Shown here: piece by piece, positions 25,338 to 34,258 of the stretch
How the letters are laid out: every line of letters begins with the position of its first letter
Numbering within the stretch: the stretch's first letter is position 1
Source: Microtetraspora niveoalba
GTDB lineage: Bacteria; Actinomycetota; Actinomycetes; Streptosporangiales; Streptosporangiaceae
Assembly (NCBI RefSeq): GCF_001570405.1
Contig: NZ_BBYM01000013.1
Span: 62,001 to 126,000 of the forward strand
Direction: 5' to 3'
DNA length: 64,000 bases
Notes under the pieces: model-generated
Database searches by the model: none
What the model was told of the DNA's origin: nothing
The model's input: the letters and a program-made list of their open reading frames with translations, nothing else
Position numbers and translations under genes: made by a program

Positions 25338-26927
25338 CTAGTCCACGACCACGGACTCGATCCGCAGTCTGCGGAAGGAATCCACGCTCACGTCGCTGAC
25401 CCGCTTGGAGTGCCCGGCCATGACCCCCTGGTACCAGAGCGGCACATAGGGCATGTCGTCGAGGAGCACCCGCTCGGCCTCCGCGTACTTCGCGTCGGCG
25501 GCCTCCGTGTCCTTGGCCGCCGCGCCGTCACGCAGCAGCGCCTCGAACTCGTCGTTGCGGTAACGGGAGAAGTTCTCCCCGGCGTCCTGGGTGAACAACG
25601 GCTTGAGGTAGTTCTCCGGGCTGGGGAAGTAGAAGGTCCACGCGGTGCGGAAGGCGGTGTCGACCTTCCCGCTGGACAGATCTCCCAGCAGCACCGCGAG
25701 CTTGGGATACGCCCGCGTCTCGACGTTCACGCCGAGGTCCTTCGAGATCTGCCGCGCGGCCGCCTCCACCCATTCCTTGTTCTCCGGGGCGTCGCTGTTG
25801 TAGCCGATGGTGAACCCGTTGCCGGGGATGCCGCCCGCCGCGTCGAAGGCCGCCTTGGCCGCGGCGGCGTCGTGGACGCACAGGGCTCCGCACGCGTTCG
25901 GCGCCGCGCCCGGGACGACCGGGGGAACGAAACCGGTCGCCGGCGTGCGCGTTCCCCTGAAGATCGCCTTGGTGATCGCCTCCCGGTCGATCGCCATCGA
26001 GATGGCCCTGCGTACGCCGGGCGACTTGAACTTCTCGCTGTTCACGGGGAACCCGAGGTATTCCATGCGCCCGCTCGGCGACTCCCCGAACCGGTCCCCC
26101 AGCAGGCTCTTGGCCTCGGTGATCCTCGCCGTCGGGACGGCGGGCAGGACGTCGAGATTGTTGGCGAGCAGGTCGTTGTAGGCGGTGTCGAAGCTCTGAT
26201 AGATCTTGAACCGGACCTCCCCCGCCTTGGCCTTCGTTCCGGCGTAGGAGTCGTTGCGGCGCAGCGTGATCTGCTGGTCGTGCTGCCAGGCGCCCTCCAT
26301 GAGGAACGGGCCGTTCCCGATCGGCCGCTGCTCGAATGCCTTCGGGTCCTTGTACGCCGCGGAGGGGAGCGGCGAGAACGCGGGATATCCCAGCAGTTGC
26401 CTGAACTGCGACCACGGCCGCACCAGCGTGATCTCGAATTCGAGGTCGCCGACGACGCGCAGGCCGGACATCGTCTCCTCGGCTCCGGAGGCGACCTCGC
26501 GATAGCCCTTGATCTCCCCGAAGACGTACGCGTTCAACTGGGCGGACTTCTTGTTCGCGGCGAAGTTCCACGCGTCCACGAACGAGCGCGACGTCACGGG
26601 TTCGCCGTTGTGGAACGTCCAGCCGGATTTGAGCCTGACCTTCCACACCTTGTTGTCGGTGCTCTCGATGCTCTCGGCGACCTCCAGACGGGTCTCGTTG
26701 GTCTTGATGTCGAAGGTCACCAGCGGAGTGAAGAGCGCGGACACCACCTGCGCTCCGTAGACCTCCGAGTAGTTGGCCGGCATGAGCGAGGACGGTTCGA
26801 GGATCGCGGCGGAGAACGCCCCCGTCTTCTTGCCGGCCTCGGAGCCGCCGCATGACGCGACCGATGCCAACAGGACGGACGTTAAGCCGACGGCCACCAT
26901 GCCTCTGATGTGCAGGAACACGGTCAT
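25338..26927 (-). CDS. family 5 peptide-binding lipoprotein of the ABC transporter
   Basis: This 529-residue solute-binding protein has a lipoprotein signal ending at SVASCGG, so the mature protein is anchored by that Cys. The family 5 fold is clear: TFDIKTNETRLEVAESIE, then KSGWTFHNGEPVTSRSFVD for the usual FHDG-type motif. The ATG at 26927 has GAAGGTGGG before it; the longer frame to 27344 reads through non-coding DNA. It is the first gene of the transporter unit, and motif copy B lies 94 bases upstream. Confidence 0.92.
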   Translation of the reverse strand: MTVFLHIRGMVAVGLTSVLLASVASCGGSEAGKKTGAFSAAILEPSSLMPANYSEVYGAQVVSALFTPLVTFDIKTNETRLEVAESIESTDNKVWKVRLKSGWTFHNGEPVTSRSFVDAWNFAANKKSAQLNAYVFGEIKGYREVASGAEETMSGLRVVGDLEFEITLVRPWSQFRQLLGYPAFSPLPSAAYKDPKAFEQRPIGNGPFLMEGAWQHDQQITLRRNDSYAGTKAKAGEVRFKIYQSFDTAYNDLLANNLDVLPAVPTARITEAKSLLGDRFGESPSGRMEYLGFPVNSEKFKSPGVRRAISMAIDREAITKAIFRGTRTPATGFVPPVVPGAAPNACGALCVHDAAAAKAAFDAAGGIPGNGFTIGYNSDAPENKEWVEAAARQISKDLGVNVETRAYPKLAVLLGDLSSGKVDTAFRTAWTFYFPSPENYLKPLFTQDAGENFSRYRNDEFEALLRDGAAAKDTEAADAKYAEAERVLLDDMPYVPLWYQGVMAGHSKRVSDVSVDSFRRLRIESVVVD

Positions 26928-27020
26928 CCCACCTTCGGTGAATTGTGAGTGACGCCGGAATCCGGCAGTCGTGTGACACAGGCAGCCGAGGCAGTTCCCC
27001 CACGCGCTTCCAACTGCGTG

Positions 27021-27037
27021 CTGAACACAGAATGCAG
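27021..27037. promoter_or_regulatory. locus-wide operator-like motif, copy B
   Basis: CTGAACACAGAATGCAG lies in the 224-base gap upstream of the binding-protein gene. It differs from copy C, read on the other strand, at only two positions. The rest of the gap shows no gene. Confidence 0.5.
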
Positions 27038-27151
27038 AGATAGTGCAAGAGGTGTCAAGGACATGAATGGTTGGAATTGGCTGACAGTCCGGCCGGTTCG
27101 GGCCGGGCCGATACGCCCCGGCCCGAAGCGTGGCCTCCGGCCGCGGAGGCG

Positions 27152-28312
27152 TCAGCCGCTCGCCGTGGTCGCGGCTCCCACGATGCCGCGGTAGCTCGCG
27201 GGGTCGCTCGCGCCTTCCGTGTTCAGGAGAAGGATCGTGCTGTCCGGTGTCAGCCCGAGCCCCTCGCGGAACCCGTCGTCGGCCGAGGCGAGCAGCGCGC
27301 CCGCGAGCGAGGCCGCGCCGCTCTCCCCCGACTCGATCCCGCAACCGGCGAAGACCCTCATGGCCTCGCGCACTCCGTCGTCGTCGACGGTGATGGCCGC
27401 GCCCACCGTGCCGCGCAGGATCGGCCAGGCCACCACGCTCGTCTCGCCGCAGTTCAAACCGGCCATGATCGAGCCGTGCGGCCCCTGGACGGTCGTGCGG
27501 ACGCCGGCGGCGAGCGAGCGGTGGACGCAGTCGGCGGTGTCGGGTTCGACGGTCGCGATGCGCGTCGCCGCACGGGAGCCGAAGTGGAGGCCGACGGCGG
27601 CGGCGAAGGCGCCCACGCCCGCGGGGACGATCACCAGGTCCGGGGTGTCCATGGGGTCGAGACCCATCTCGGCCAGTTGCTCGTCGACCTCGAGAAAGAT
27701 CGTCGAATAGCCGTCGATCACGCGCCGGGGCACCGTCTCGTACCCGGGCCAGGCCGTGTCGGACACCAGGATGGCGCGGGGATCGCGTTCGGCCTGAACG
27801 GCCACGTAGCGCACCGCGTCGTCATAGCTCGCGTACACCCGGACGACCTGCGCCCCCTCGCCCTCGATCGCCGCCGACCGCGACATCGACACCTCGTCCG
27901 GCACGTAGATGCGGGCGCGCATGTCGAGGAGCCTGGCCATGTGCGCCACGGCCCTGCCATGGTTCCCGTCGGTGGCGCACGTCAGCACGTGGTCGCGCAG
28001 CGGCCCGACGGCGTGACGCAGCTCCTCGAACGAGATCGCCGGGTCGAGGCCCAGGCGTTCGCACAGCGTGCGGTGGATCCCCCAGGACGAGCCGAGGATC
28101 TTGAAGGACGGCAACCCCAGGCGGTGCTGCTCGTTCTTGACGAGGACCCGCCCCGTTCCCGTGCGGCGCGCCAGTTCGGGCGAATCGACAAGAGGGGTGC
28201 GGGCGTACCCCGGCATCGATCGATGGAATCGTCGTGGCGCGTCACGGGGGTCATCGCTGAGCGTGTTCGGATAATCGCTTCTCGGTGACCGGATGATGGC
28301 GCAGCCCGGCAT
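27152..28312 (-). CDS. diaminopropionate ammonia-lyase-like PLP enzyme
   Basis: This 386-residue fold-type II PLP enzyme holds the Schiff-base Lys in GLPSFKILGSSWG and the phosphate and substrate loop in CATDGNHGRAVA. A Gly-rich loop is in VPAGVGAFAAAV. These features match DpaL, which splits 2,3-diaminopropionate into pyruvate and two ammonia. Threonine or serine dehydratase action cannot be excluded. The ATG has GGAGG 7 bases upstream. It is transcribed divergently from the GntR gene across motif copy C. Confidence 0.85.
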   Translation of the reverse strand: MPGCAIIRSPRSDYPNTLSDDPRDAPRRFHRSMPGYARTPLVDSPELARRTGTGRVLVKNEQHRLGLPSFKILGSSWGIHRTLCERLGLDPAISFEELRHAVGPLRDHVLTCATDGNHGRAVAHMARLLDMRARIYVPDEVSMSRSAAIEGEGAQVVRVYASYDDAVRYVAVQAERDPRAILVSDTAWPGYETVPRRVIDGYSTIFLEVDEQLAEMGLDPMDTPDLVIVPAGVGAFAAAVGLHFGSRAATRIATVEPDTADCVHRSLAAGVRTTVQGPHGSIMAGLNCGETSVVAWPILRGTVGAAITVDDDGVREAMRVFAGCGIESGESGAASLAGALLASADDGFREGLGLTPDSTILLLNTEGASDPASYRGIVGAATTASG

Positions 28313-28358
28313 GGTGCGACCTCCAGGGATGTGGGATGGAGCCGCCAGCGTAGCGCTT

Positions 28359-28375
28359 CTGCACTCTGAGTTCAG
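28359..28375. promoter_or_regulatory. locus-wide operator-like motif, copy C
   Basis: On the minus strand it reads CTGAACTCAGAGTGCAG, an imperfect palindrome (arms CTGnACT and AGTnCAG). It lies between the divergent ammonia-lyase and GntR genes. A GntR protein bound here could control both. Confidence 0.5.
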
Positions 28376-28430
28376 TATGTAGTATGCTTACTCTCTGACA
28401 TCATCAGTGGCTTTTGCTGGAGGCGGAACA

Positions 28431-29090
28431 ATGGCGGTCGATCGCAGACTTTTGCGTGAGCAGGTCAGGGACGAGATCCTCGACCGCCTTCTCCAAGGCA
28501 AATATCCGGTGGGCAGCCGCATCAACGAGGTGCAGCTCGCGGCGGAGATCGGCGTCAGCCGGACACCGCTGCGCGAGGCGCTGGCGAGCCTGGCACAGGA
28601 AGGCATTCTCGACGCCCGCCCGAACCGAGGGTATTGGGTCTCCCCCCTGAGCGAGCAGGAGGTCCGCGAGACCTACCCGATCATCGCCCAGCTCGAAATG
28701 CTCGCGATCACGCTCTCCGATCCCGAGGAACTCGCCCGGCGCGCCCCGCAGCTCATCGAGCTCGCGGAGAACATGGCGGCGGCCGGAGACGTCCGCGAGG
28801 TGCAGCGCGCCGACGACGAGTGGCACGCGGGCCTGCTTTCCGCCTGCCCGAACAGCCGGCTCCTCGAAATGATCGGCGACACCAAACGCGTCGTCCATCG
28901 GTACGAGCACGCCTATCTCGGCGACCCGCAGAGTGTCCGGGAGTCGATCGAACAGCACAAGCGCATCGCCGCGGCCCTTCGGGAAGGCGATTTGGCGACG
29001 GCGTCCCGCGAGCTGGAAAGCAACTGGAAGACATCGATGCACCGCCTCGTCGCGCGCATCACCGGATCACAAGACACAAGCGGAGACTGA
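28431..29090 (+). CDS. GntR-family regulator with FCD domain
   Basis: This 219-residue regulator has an N-terminal winged helix (GSRINEVQLAAEIGVSRTPL, then EGILDARPNRGYWVS). The C-terminal FCD effector domain has likely metal ligands in DDEWHAGLL and EQHKRIAAAL. FCD proteins sense organic acids and amino acids. The ATG at 28431 has GGAGG 7 bases before it. It is followed directly by two aminotransferase genes and probably controls the whole locus. Confidence 0.88.
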   Translation: MAVDRRLLREQVRDEILDRLLQGKYPVGSRINEVQLAAEIGVSRTPLREALASLAQEGILDARPNRGYWVSPLSEQEVRETYPIIAQLEMLAITLSDPEELARRAPQLIELAENMAAAGDVREVQRADDEWHAGLLSACPNSRLLEMIGDTKRVVHRYEHAYLGDPQSVRESIEQHKRIAAALREGDLATASRELESNWKTSMHRLVARITGSQDTSGD

Positions 29091-30167
29091 ATGCCGGCCC
29101 TGCCTGTCCGGGACGACCTGCGTACGGCCCGCCCGTACAACACCCGGCCGTTCTCCTCGCCGGTCGACCCGGTCGCGCTGCTGAACAACAACGAGAGTCC
29201 ACGTCCTCCGGAAGGTCGCCACCTCGAGGCGTTGCGTTCGGCGGCCTCCCTGGCGCTGGCGACCGCGAACCGCTATCCGGACGCCGACGTCGCCACGCTG
29301 CGATCCGCGTTGGCGCGGTATGCCGGCCACGACGTGCGAGCCGAGATGGTGTGGCCGGGAAACGGCTCGAACGAGGTATTGCTGCACCTGCTCCTGACAT
29401 ACGGCGGGCCCGGCCGAACTGCCCTCGGATTCGGGCCGACGTATTCGATGCACGAGCAAATCGCGACGATAACCGGCACTCGATGGATATCAGCCGACAG
29501 AGGGCCGGATTTCGGCCTGACCCCTGAGGCGGCGGCCGTCGCGGTCGAACGGCACCGGCCTGACATCATCTTCCTCTGCGCGCCCAACAATCCGACGGGG
29601 ACGCCTCTGGACCGGGCGACGCTGGACGTCGTCCTGCGGACCGCGCCGGGGCTGGTGGTGCTCGACGAGGCATATGTGGAGTTCTCCGCCATCGGCAGCC
29701 AGGCGGGCCTCCTCGCCGAACACCCGCGGCTGGTGATCTCCCGGACGATGTCGAAGGCATTCGGTTTCGCCGGGATACGCGTCGGGTTCCTGCTCGCCTC
29801 GCCCGACGTGCTGACCCATTTGCGCATCGTCGCCCTGCCCTACCATCTGTCGACGCTGACGGCGGCGGTCGCGCTCGCCGCGCTCGAACAGGCCGACGAA
29901 CTGCTCGCGCACATCCCGAGCGTTCTCGCCGAGCGAGGGAGGATGCGCGACGCTCTGGTCGGCGCGGGCCACGCGGTCGCGCCGAGTGACGCGAACTTCC
30001 TGTTCTTCGACACCGGCGCCGATTCCGCCGCGGTGGGGGCGCGGCTGGCCGGACAGGGCGTGCTGGTACGCGACGTGGGCCCGGCCGGATGGTTGCGCGT
30101 GACCGTCGGGCATCCCGATGAGAACGACATCTTCCTCAAGGCGCTGTCCGAATTCTCGTTGAAGTAA
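29091..30167 (+). CDS. HisC-like aminotransferase
   Basis: This 358-residue class I/II aminotransferase resembles histidinol-phosphate aminotransferase. Key parts are NNNESPRPPEG at the N-terminus, the substrate region GNGSNEVLL, APNNPTGTP, the Asp in VLDEAYVEF, and the PLP Lys in SRTMSKAFGFAGIRVG. Its ATG lies at the base after the GntR stop. The setting suggests an amino acid catabolic task rather than histidine synthesis. Confidence 0.85.
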   Translation: MPALPVRDDLRTARPYNTRPFSSPVDPVALLNNNESPRPPEGRHLEALRSAASLALATANRYPDADVATLRSALARYAGHDVRAEMVWPGNGSNEVLLHLLLTYGGPGRTALGFGPTYSMHEQIATITGTRWISADRGPDFGLTPEAAAVAVERHRPDIIFLCAPNNPTGTPLDRATLDVVLRTAPGLVVLDEAYVEFSAIGSQAGLLAEHPRLVISRTMSKAFGFAGIRVGFLLASPDVLTHLRIVALPYHLSTLTAAVALAALEQADELLAHIPSVLAERGRMRDALVGAGHAVAPSDANFLFFDTGADSAAVGARLAGQGVLVRDVGPAGWLRVTVGHPDENDIFLKALSEFSLK

Positions 30168-30177
30168 GAGGAGAACC

Positions 30178-31401
30178 ATGTCCATCGGATTGAGTGACAG
30201 AGCGGGCGCGGTCGCCGGGTCGGCGACCATGGCGGTTTCCTCCCGGGCGGCCGAGCTGCGCGCGGCCGGGTACCGCATCGTGAGTTTCGGCGCGGGTGAG
30301 CCGGATTTCCCCACCCCGGCCCACATCGTCGAGGCCGCCCAGCGGGCCTGCCCGGATCCCGTCAACCATCGGTACACCTCGGCGGCCGGGCTGGCGGAGT
30401 TGCGCCATTCGATCGCCCGGACCGTCCTGGCGGATACGGGCCTCGCCATTGACGACGCCGACGTGCTGGTCACCAACGGAGCGAAGCAGGCCGTATATCT
30501 CGCCTGCATGGTCCTGCTGGATCCCGGCGACGAGGCGCTCGTTCCGGCTCCCTATTGGACCACCTATCCGGAGGCCGTACGCCTCGCCGGCGCGGCCCCG
30601 GTTCCCGTGCGCACCGACGCCGACCAGGATTTCAAGGTGACGCCCGAACTCCTGGAGGCGCACGTCACCCCGCGGACCAAGGTGCTGTTCTTCGGCTCCC
30701 CCGCCAACCCGACGGGAACCGTCTACACGCCCGAGGAGACCCGGGCCATCGGAAACTGGGCGGCGCGGCGGGGAATCTGGGTGATCAGTGATGAGATCTA
30801 CCAGCACCTCGTGTACGACGGCGCGACGGCCCTGTCCATGCCGGTGGCCGCCCCGGACATCACCGATCGGTGCCTCGTCATCGGCGGCGTGTCGAAGACG
30901 TACGCCATGACGGGCTGGCGGGTCGGCTGGTTGTACGGTCCCAGCGAGGCGGTCAAGGCGGCCGTCAACCTGCAATCACACATGTCGTCCAACGTCGCGA
31001 ACGTCGCCCAGGTCGCCGCGATCGCGGCCCTGCGCGCGGGCCGCCCGGGTTTCGACGACGTCCTGGCCGCCTACGATCGCCGCCGACGGCTCATGGTCGA
31101 CGTGCTCCAGGGGATACGCGGCGTCGACTGCCCCACCCCCACGGGGGCCTTCTACTGCTTCCCCTCGGTCAAGCGCCTGCTCACCCGGTCGATCCTCGGC
31201 CACTCCTTCGCCACCACCGCCGAGCTGGCGGCGTTCATCCTGGACGAGGCCTCCGTGGCCCTCCTCCCGGGCGAAGCCTTCGGCGCCCCCGGCTGCCTCC
31301 GCCTCTCCTACGCGCTGGACGACCAGAGCCTGCAGACGGGCCTGGAACGCCTCCAGCGCCTCCTCAGCTCCCAGGACATCCCGCGCGCCCACGTGCACTG
31401 A
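30178..31401 (+). CDS. aspartate aminotransferase-like enzyme (class I)
   Basis: This 407-residue enzyme has the AAT Igamma layout: FGAGEPDFPTPAHI, the cofactor loop TNGAKQAVY, SPANPTGTVY, VISDEIYQHL and the PLP Lys in GGVSKTYAMTGWRVGW. It moves amino groups between aspartate or related amino acids and 2-oxo acids. AGAGGAG-type bases lie just before its ATG, and only 10 bases separate it from the HisC-like gene. Confidence 0.88.
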   Translation: MSIGLSDRAGAVAGSATMAVSSRAAELRAAGYRIVSFGAGEPDFPTPAHIVEAAQRACPDPVNHRYTSAAGLAELRHSIARTVLADTGLAIDDADVLVTNGAKQAVYLACMVLLDPGDEALVPAPYWTTYPEAVRLAGAAPVPVRTDADQDFKVTPELLEAHVTPRTKVLFFGSPANPTGTVYTPEETRAIGNWAARRGIWVISDEIYQHLVYDGATALSMPVAAPDITDRCLVIGGVSKTYAMTGWRVGWLYGPSEAVKAAVNLQSHMSSNVANVAQVAAIAALRAGRPGFDDVLAAYDRRRRLMVDVLQGIRGVDCPTPTGAFYCFPSVKRLLTRSILGHSFATTAELAAFILDEASVALLPGEAFGAPGCLRLSYALDDQSLQTGLERLQRLLSSQDIPRAHVH

Positions 31402-31485
31402 CGTAGGCGGGGCGGCGGGGACGACCATCGGGCACCCGGCAGATCGTTCGGCTTCCCGGTCCGCACACGGGCCGGCGCTTGGCCC

Positions 31486-31507
31486 CGGCCCCGCGGGGAC
31501 GGGGCCG
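31486..31507 (+). terminator. hairpin after the aminotransferase gene
   Basis: CGGCCCCG-N6-CGGGGCCG is a perfect 8-base stem 85 bases past the stop. The gap 31402-31716 otherwise holds only the upstream region of the next gene; no open frame there looks coding. Confidence 0.45.
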
Positions 31508-31716
31508 TCGGCCGGGCCGACAGGACGACGACTTCCCCGGCCCTGACTCGCTGGGACGGCGGCACTGAGGGACGCCATCCGCGCTGAGCTGGGAGCTCTT
31601 CCCGGCGTTCTGTAATGGAGGAGCGGGTGACTCGACGGTCTGCCAGGATTTGACTCTCTTGACCACCGGCGTCCCGTACGCGGGACCCGTCCTGTGCCGA
31701 CCCGAGGAGTGCCCGC

Positions 31717-33573
31717 ATGGACCGGAGACGTTTTCTCAGCCTGACCGCCGCCACCGGAGCCGGCGTCGGTCTGGCCTCCGCGGGGTTCGGGCAGCCGGCG
31801 TGGGCGGCGAGCTACCCCTATTTCAACCGCCGTGTACCCGACGAGGCGCACACGAAGATGGGTGAGCTGGCGCCCTACGGCATCACCTCGTTCGCGTTCA
31901 CACCGTCCAACGGCTGGGTCATCGTCACCCAGGACGGCCGTTTCTTCGCGCGCGGCATCCCCGACGCGTGTTTCACCGAGCTCGGGAAGCTGACGAAGGC
32001 CGGCCGGAGGATTCATTGCGTGGCCTTCCCGCCCGAGGGCGGCGACCGGTGGGTGATCACCACGGACAAGGGGGTGTCCGCGCGCGGCATCCCCGAGGAG
32101 TGCCGGCAGCGGATCACCGCCAGCTACACCGCAGGCAAGCAGGTCGTCAACGTCGCCTTCCCCCCGGCGGGCGGCAACCGCTGGTCGGTGGTCGACACGG
32201 GCGGCTTCCACGTCCGGGGCGTCGACGACGAGTGCTACCAGATGATGCGCAACCTGACCCAGGGGGGACGCCGCGTGACCCTCGTCGCCTTCCCCCGCAC
32301 CGGCGGGTGGGTGGTCGTCGCGCAGGACGAGTTCCACGCGCGCGGCATCGACGACGAGTGCTACCAGCAGATGGGCAAGCTCGCCGCGGGCGGATGGCAG
32401 TTGCACAATGTGGCCTTCTCGCCGGTCGGCGGCGGCTGGTCGCTGTGCTCGCGCGGCAAGGTTCCGTCCCTGCCCGCCGACCGGGTGCGCCAGGTCGAGA
32501 ACGCGGTGGGGAGCGGGGGCATCTGGCAGCGGATGGGCTACTGGAAGACGCCGGGCGTGGCGGTCGCGGTGGTGACCGGCAACAGCGTCGCCTGGTCCAC
32601 CGGCTACGGCTGGCTGGAGGCGGGCAGCGGGGCCGCCGCGCACCCGGAGACCGCCTTCCAGGCCGCCTCCATCAGCAAGGCCGTCGCCTCGGTCGGCGTA
32701 CTGCGCCTGATGCAGACGCTCAAGCGGCCCCTGAGCACCGACATCCGCCCCCACCTCGGCTGGACCCTGCCCCACCGCTCCTGCGTCTCGCCCGACGCGG
32801 TGCCGACGATCGACCTCCTGCTGACCCACCGGGCCGGTGTCATCGGGCGCGGCTCCACCTCCCCGGCGGAGGTCTGCTCCGGCTTCAACACCGCCGCGGG
32901 CGGCGGCTTCGCCGGCTACGGGCCGAACGCGACCGTGCCGTCGCTGCTGCAGATCATGAACGGCGAGGGCAACTCGCCGAAGATCGAGCTCACCACCGCC
33001 CCCGGCGCGGAGTACCACTACTCCGGCGCGGGATTCGTGCTGTTGCAGCGGATGGTGGAGCAGCAGACCGGTCTGCCGCTGGCCCAGTACATGGACAAGG
33101 AGGTGTTCGCGCCGCTGGGCATGAAGACCAGCTCGTACGCGCTGTCCCCCGCCTTCGAGCTGGCGTCGGGGCACACCTCCGCCGGCGCGGTGATCCCCGG
33201 CAAGCGGAACCGCTATCCGGAGTCGGCCGCCGCGGGCCTCTACACGAACGTCCTCGACCTGTGCCGTCTCGTGTGCTACCTCAACAAGGCGTGGACCGCC
33301 TCCGGTGACATCGCGGGCCCGCTCAGCAAGGCGTCGGTGCGGACGCTGCTCAGCAAGGGGCCGCAGCCCGACATGGGCCGGGGCCTGTTCATCGCCGGGT
33401 CGGGGACGAAGAACTTCTCCTTCACCCACGACGGCTCCAACTACGGCTTCAAGTCCGTGTTCAAGGGCTATCCGGAGCTGGGAGCCGGATACGCCGTCCT
33501 GGCCAACGGCGACAACGCGAGCCTGGTCGGCGAGATCGCCGCGTCCATCAGGTCGACCTACGGCTGGGCCTGA
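31717..33573 (+). CDS. Tat-exported class C serine hydrolase with N-terminal repeats
   Basis: This 618-residue protein starts with a Tat signal (DRRRFLSLTAATGAG, cleavage after AWA). About residues 35-255 hold four repeats of roughly 50 residues, each with a GGWV-type strand, FxARGIxDxCxxxxG and a V(A/N)F(P/S) strand. The second half is a beta-lactamase/DD-peptidase fold with S318-x-x-K321 (SISK), Y435 in HYSG and HDGSNYG near the end. The Tyr motif has Gly instead of the usual Asn. An esterase or D-amino peptidase is likely; the repeats may bind wall or polymer. GAGGAG precedes the ATG. Confidence 0.85.
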   Translation: MDRRRFLSLTAATGAGVGLASAGFGQPAWAASYPYFNRRVPDEAHTKMGELAPYGITSFAFTPSNGWVIVTQDGRFFARGIPDACFTELGKLTKAGRRIHCVAFPPEGGDRWVITTDKGVSARGIPEECRQRITASYTAGKQVVNVAFPPAGGNRWSVVDTGGFHVRGVDDECYQMMRNLTQGGRRVTLVAFPRTGGWVVVAQDEFHARGIDDECYQQMGKLAAGGWQLHNVAFSPVGGGWSLCSRGKVPSLPADRVRQVENAVGSGGIWQRMGYWKTPGVAVAVVTGNSVAWSTGYGWLEAGSGAAAHPETAFQAASISKAVASVGVLRLMQTLKRPLSTDIRPHLGWTLPHRSCVSPDAVPTIDLLLTHRAGVIGRGSTSPAEVCSGFNTAAGGGFAGYGPNATVPSLLQIMNGEGNSPKIELTTAPGAEYHYSGAGFVLLQRMVEQQTGLPLAQYMDKEVFAPLGMKTSSYALSPAFELASGHTSAGAVIPGKRNRYPESAAAGLYTNVLDLCRLVCYLNKAWTASGDIAGPLSKASVRTLLSKGPQPDMGRGLFIAGSGTKNFSFTHDGSNYGFKSVFKGYPELGAGYAVLANGDNASLVGEIAASIRSTYGWA

Positions 33574-33659
33574 TCCGGGTCTCCCCCGATTCTCCCCGGA
33601 GCCCGGCCCGCCGGAGCGTACGGAACGTGGGGCGTGGCCTCGACCTCCGCCCCGGCCCC

Positions 33660-33679
33660 CGGGGCGCGGCGGCGCCCCG
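33660..33679. terminator. bidirectional hairpin between convergent genes
   Basis: CGGGGCGC-N4-GCGCCCCG is a perfect 8-base stem between the stops of the serine hydrolase and the OsmC gene. It can serve both transcripts. Confidence 0.5.
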
Positions 33680-33730
33680 AGGAGAAACCGGGCCCCCGGC
33701 CCACGCGATCCGCGCGGGCCGGGGAGGAGG

Positions 33731-34258
33731 TCAGGCGCCGACCCGGACGATCGTGCCCGTGATGTCCTGCGGGTTCCGGATGAGGTTGAGGATGGGGCAG
33801 ACCCGCTCGACCTCGGCGTGCAGCCGGGCGAGCTCCTCGTCGGAGGCGGGCGAGTCCAGGTGGACCTCGTAGCGGAAGTTCTGCGGGTGGACCGGGATGT
33901 CGGTGGTGTCCGGCGACTGGGCGCGCGGGTCGTACTCGGCCCGCACGTCCACCGACAGCGCGTCGATCGGCACCTCCAGTTCGGCCGCCTTGATCAGGAA
34001 GATGTGCGTCACGCAGCTTCCCAGCACGCCCGCCTGCAGCTCCGGTGAGCCGGGCCCGAGGTCGTACCCGGCGAAGTCGGGACCGCTGTCGCTGATGATC
34101 TGGAAGTCGCGGATCCTGATCCGCCGCACGCCGCTGCGGCCCTCGGCGGTGACGGTCGCCCGCAGCGGCACGGGACCGCCGCCGCTCTCCGCCGTGGCGG
34201 CGCGGCGGGCGAGGAGCGCGGCGCGCTTCTGGACGAGGTATTCGCGGAGCGTGCTCAT
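33731..34258 (-). CDS. OsmC-family protein
   Basis: This 175-residue OsmC/Ohr-like protein has the two Cys of the family, in GVLGSCVTHIFLIKAA and VERVCPILNLI. Such proteins reduce organic hydroperoxides. It is the last gene of the nine-gene operon, and its ATG overlaps the stop of the glyoxalase-like gene by four bases. Confidence 0.85.
   Translation of the reverse strand: MSTLREYLVQKRAALLARRAATAESGGGPVPLRATVTAEGRSGVRRIRIRDFQIISDSGPDFAGYDLGPGSPELQAGVLGSCVTHIFLIKAAELEVPIDALSVDVRAEYDPRAQSPDTTDIPVHPQNFRYEVHLDSPASDEELARLHAEVERVCPILNLIRNPQDITGTIVRVGA

Noticed and set aside
30976-33429. 817-codon frame antisense to the aminotransferase and serine hydrolase genes
   Set aside because: It spans two real genes and the gap between them and shows no domain.
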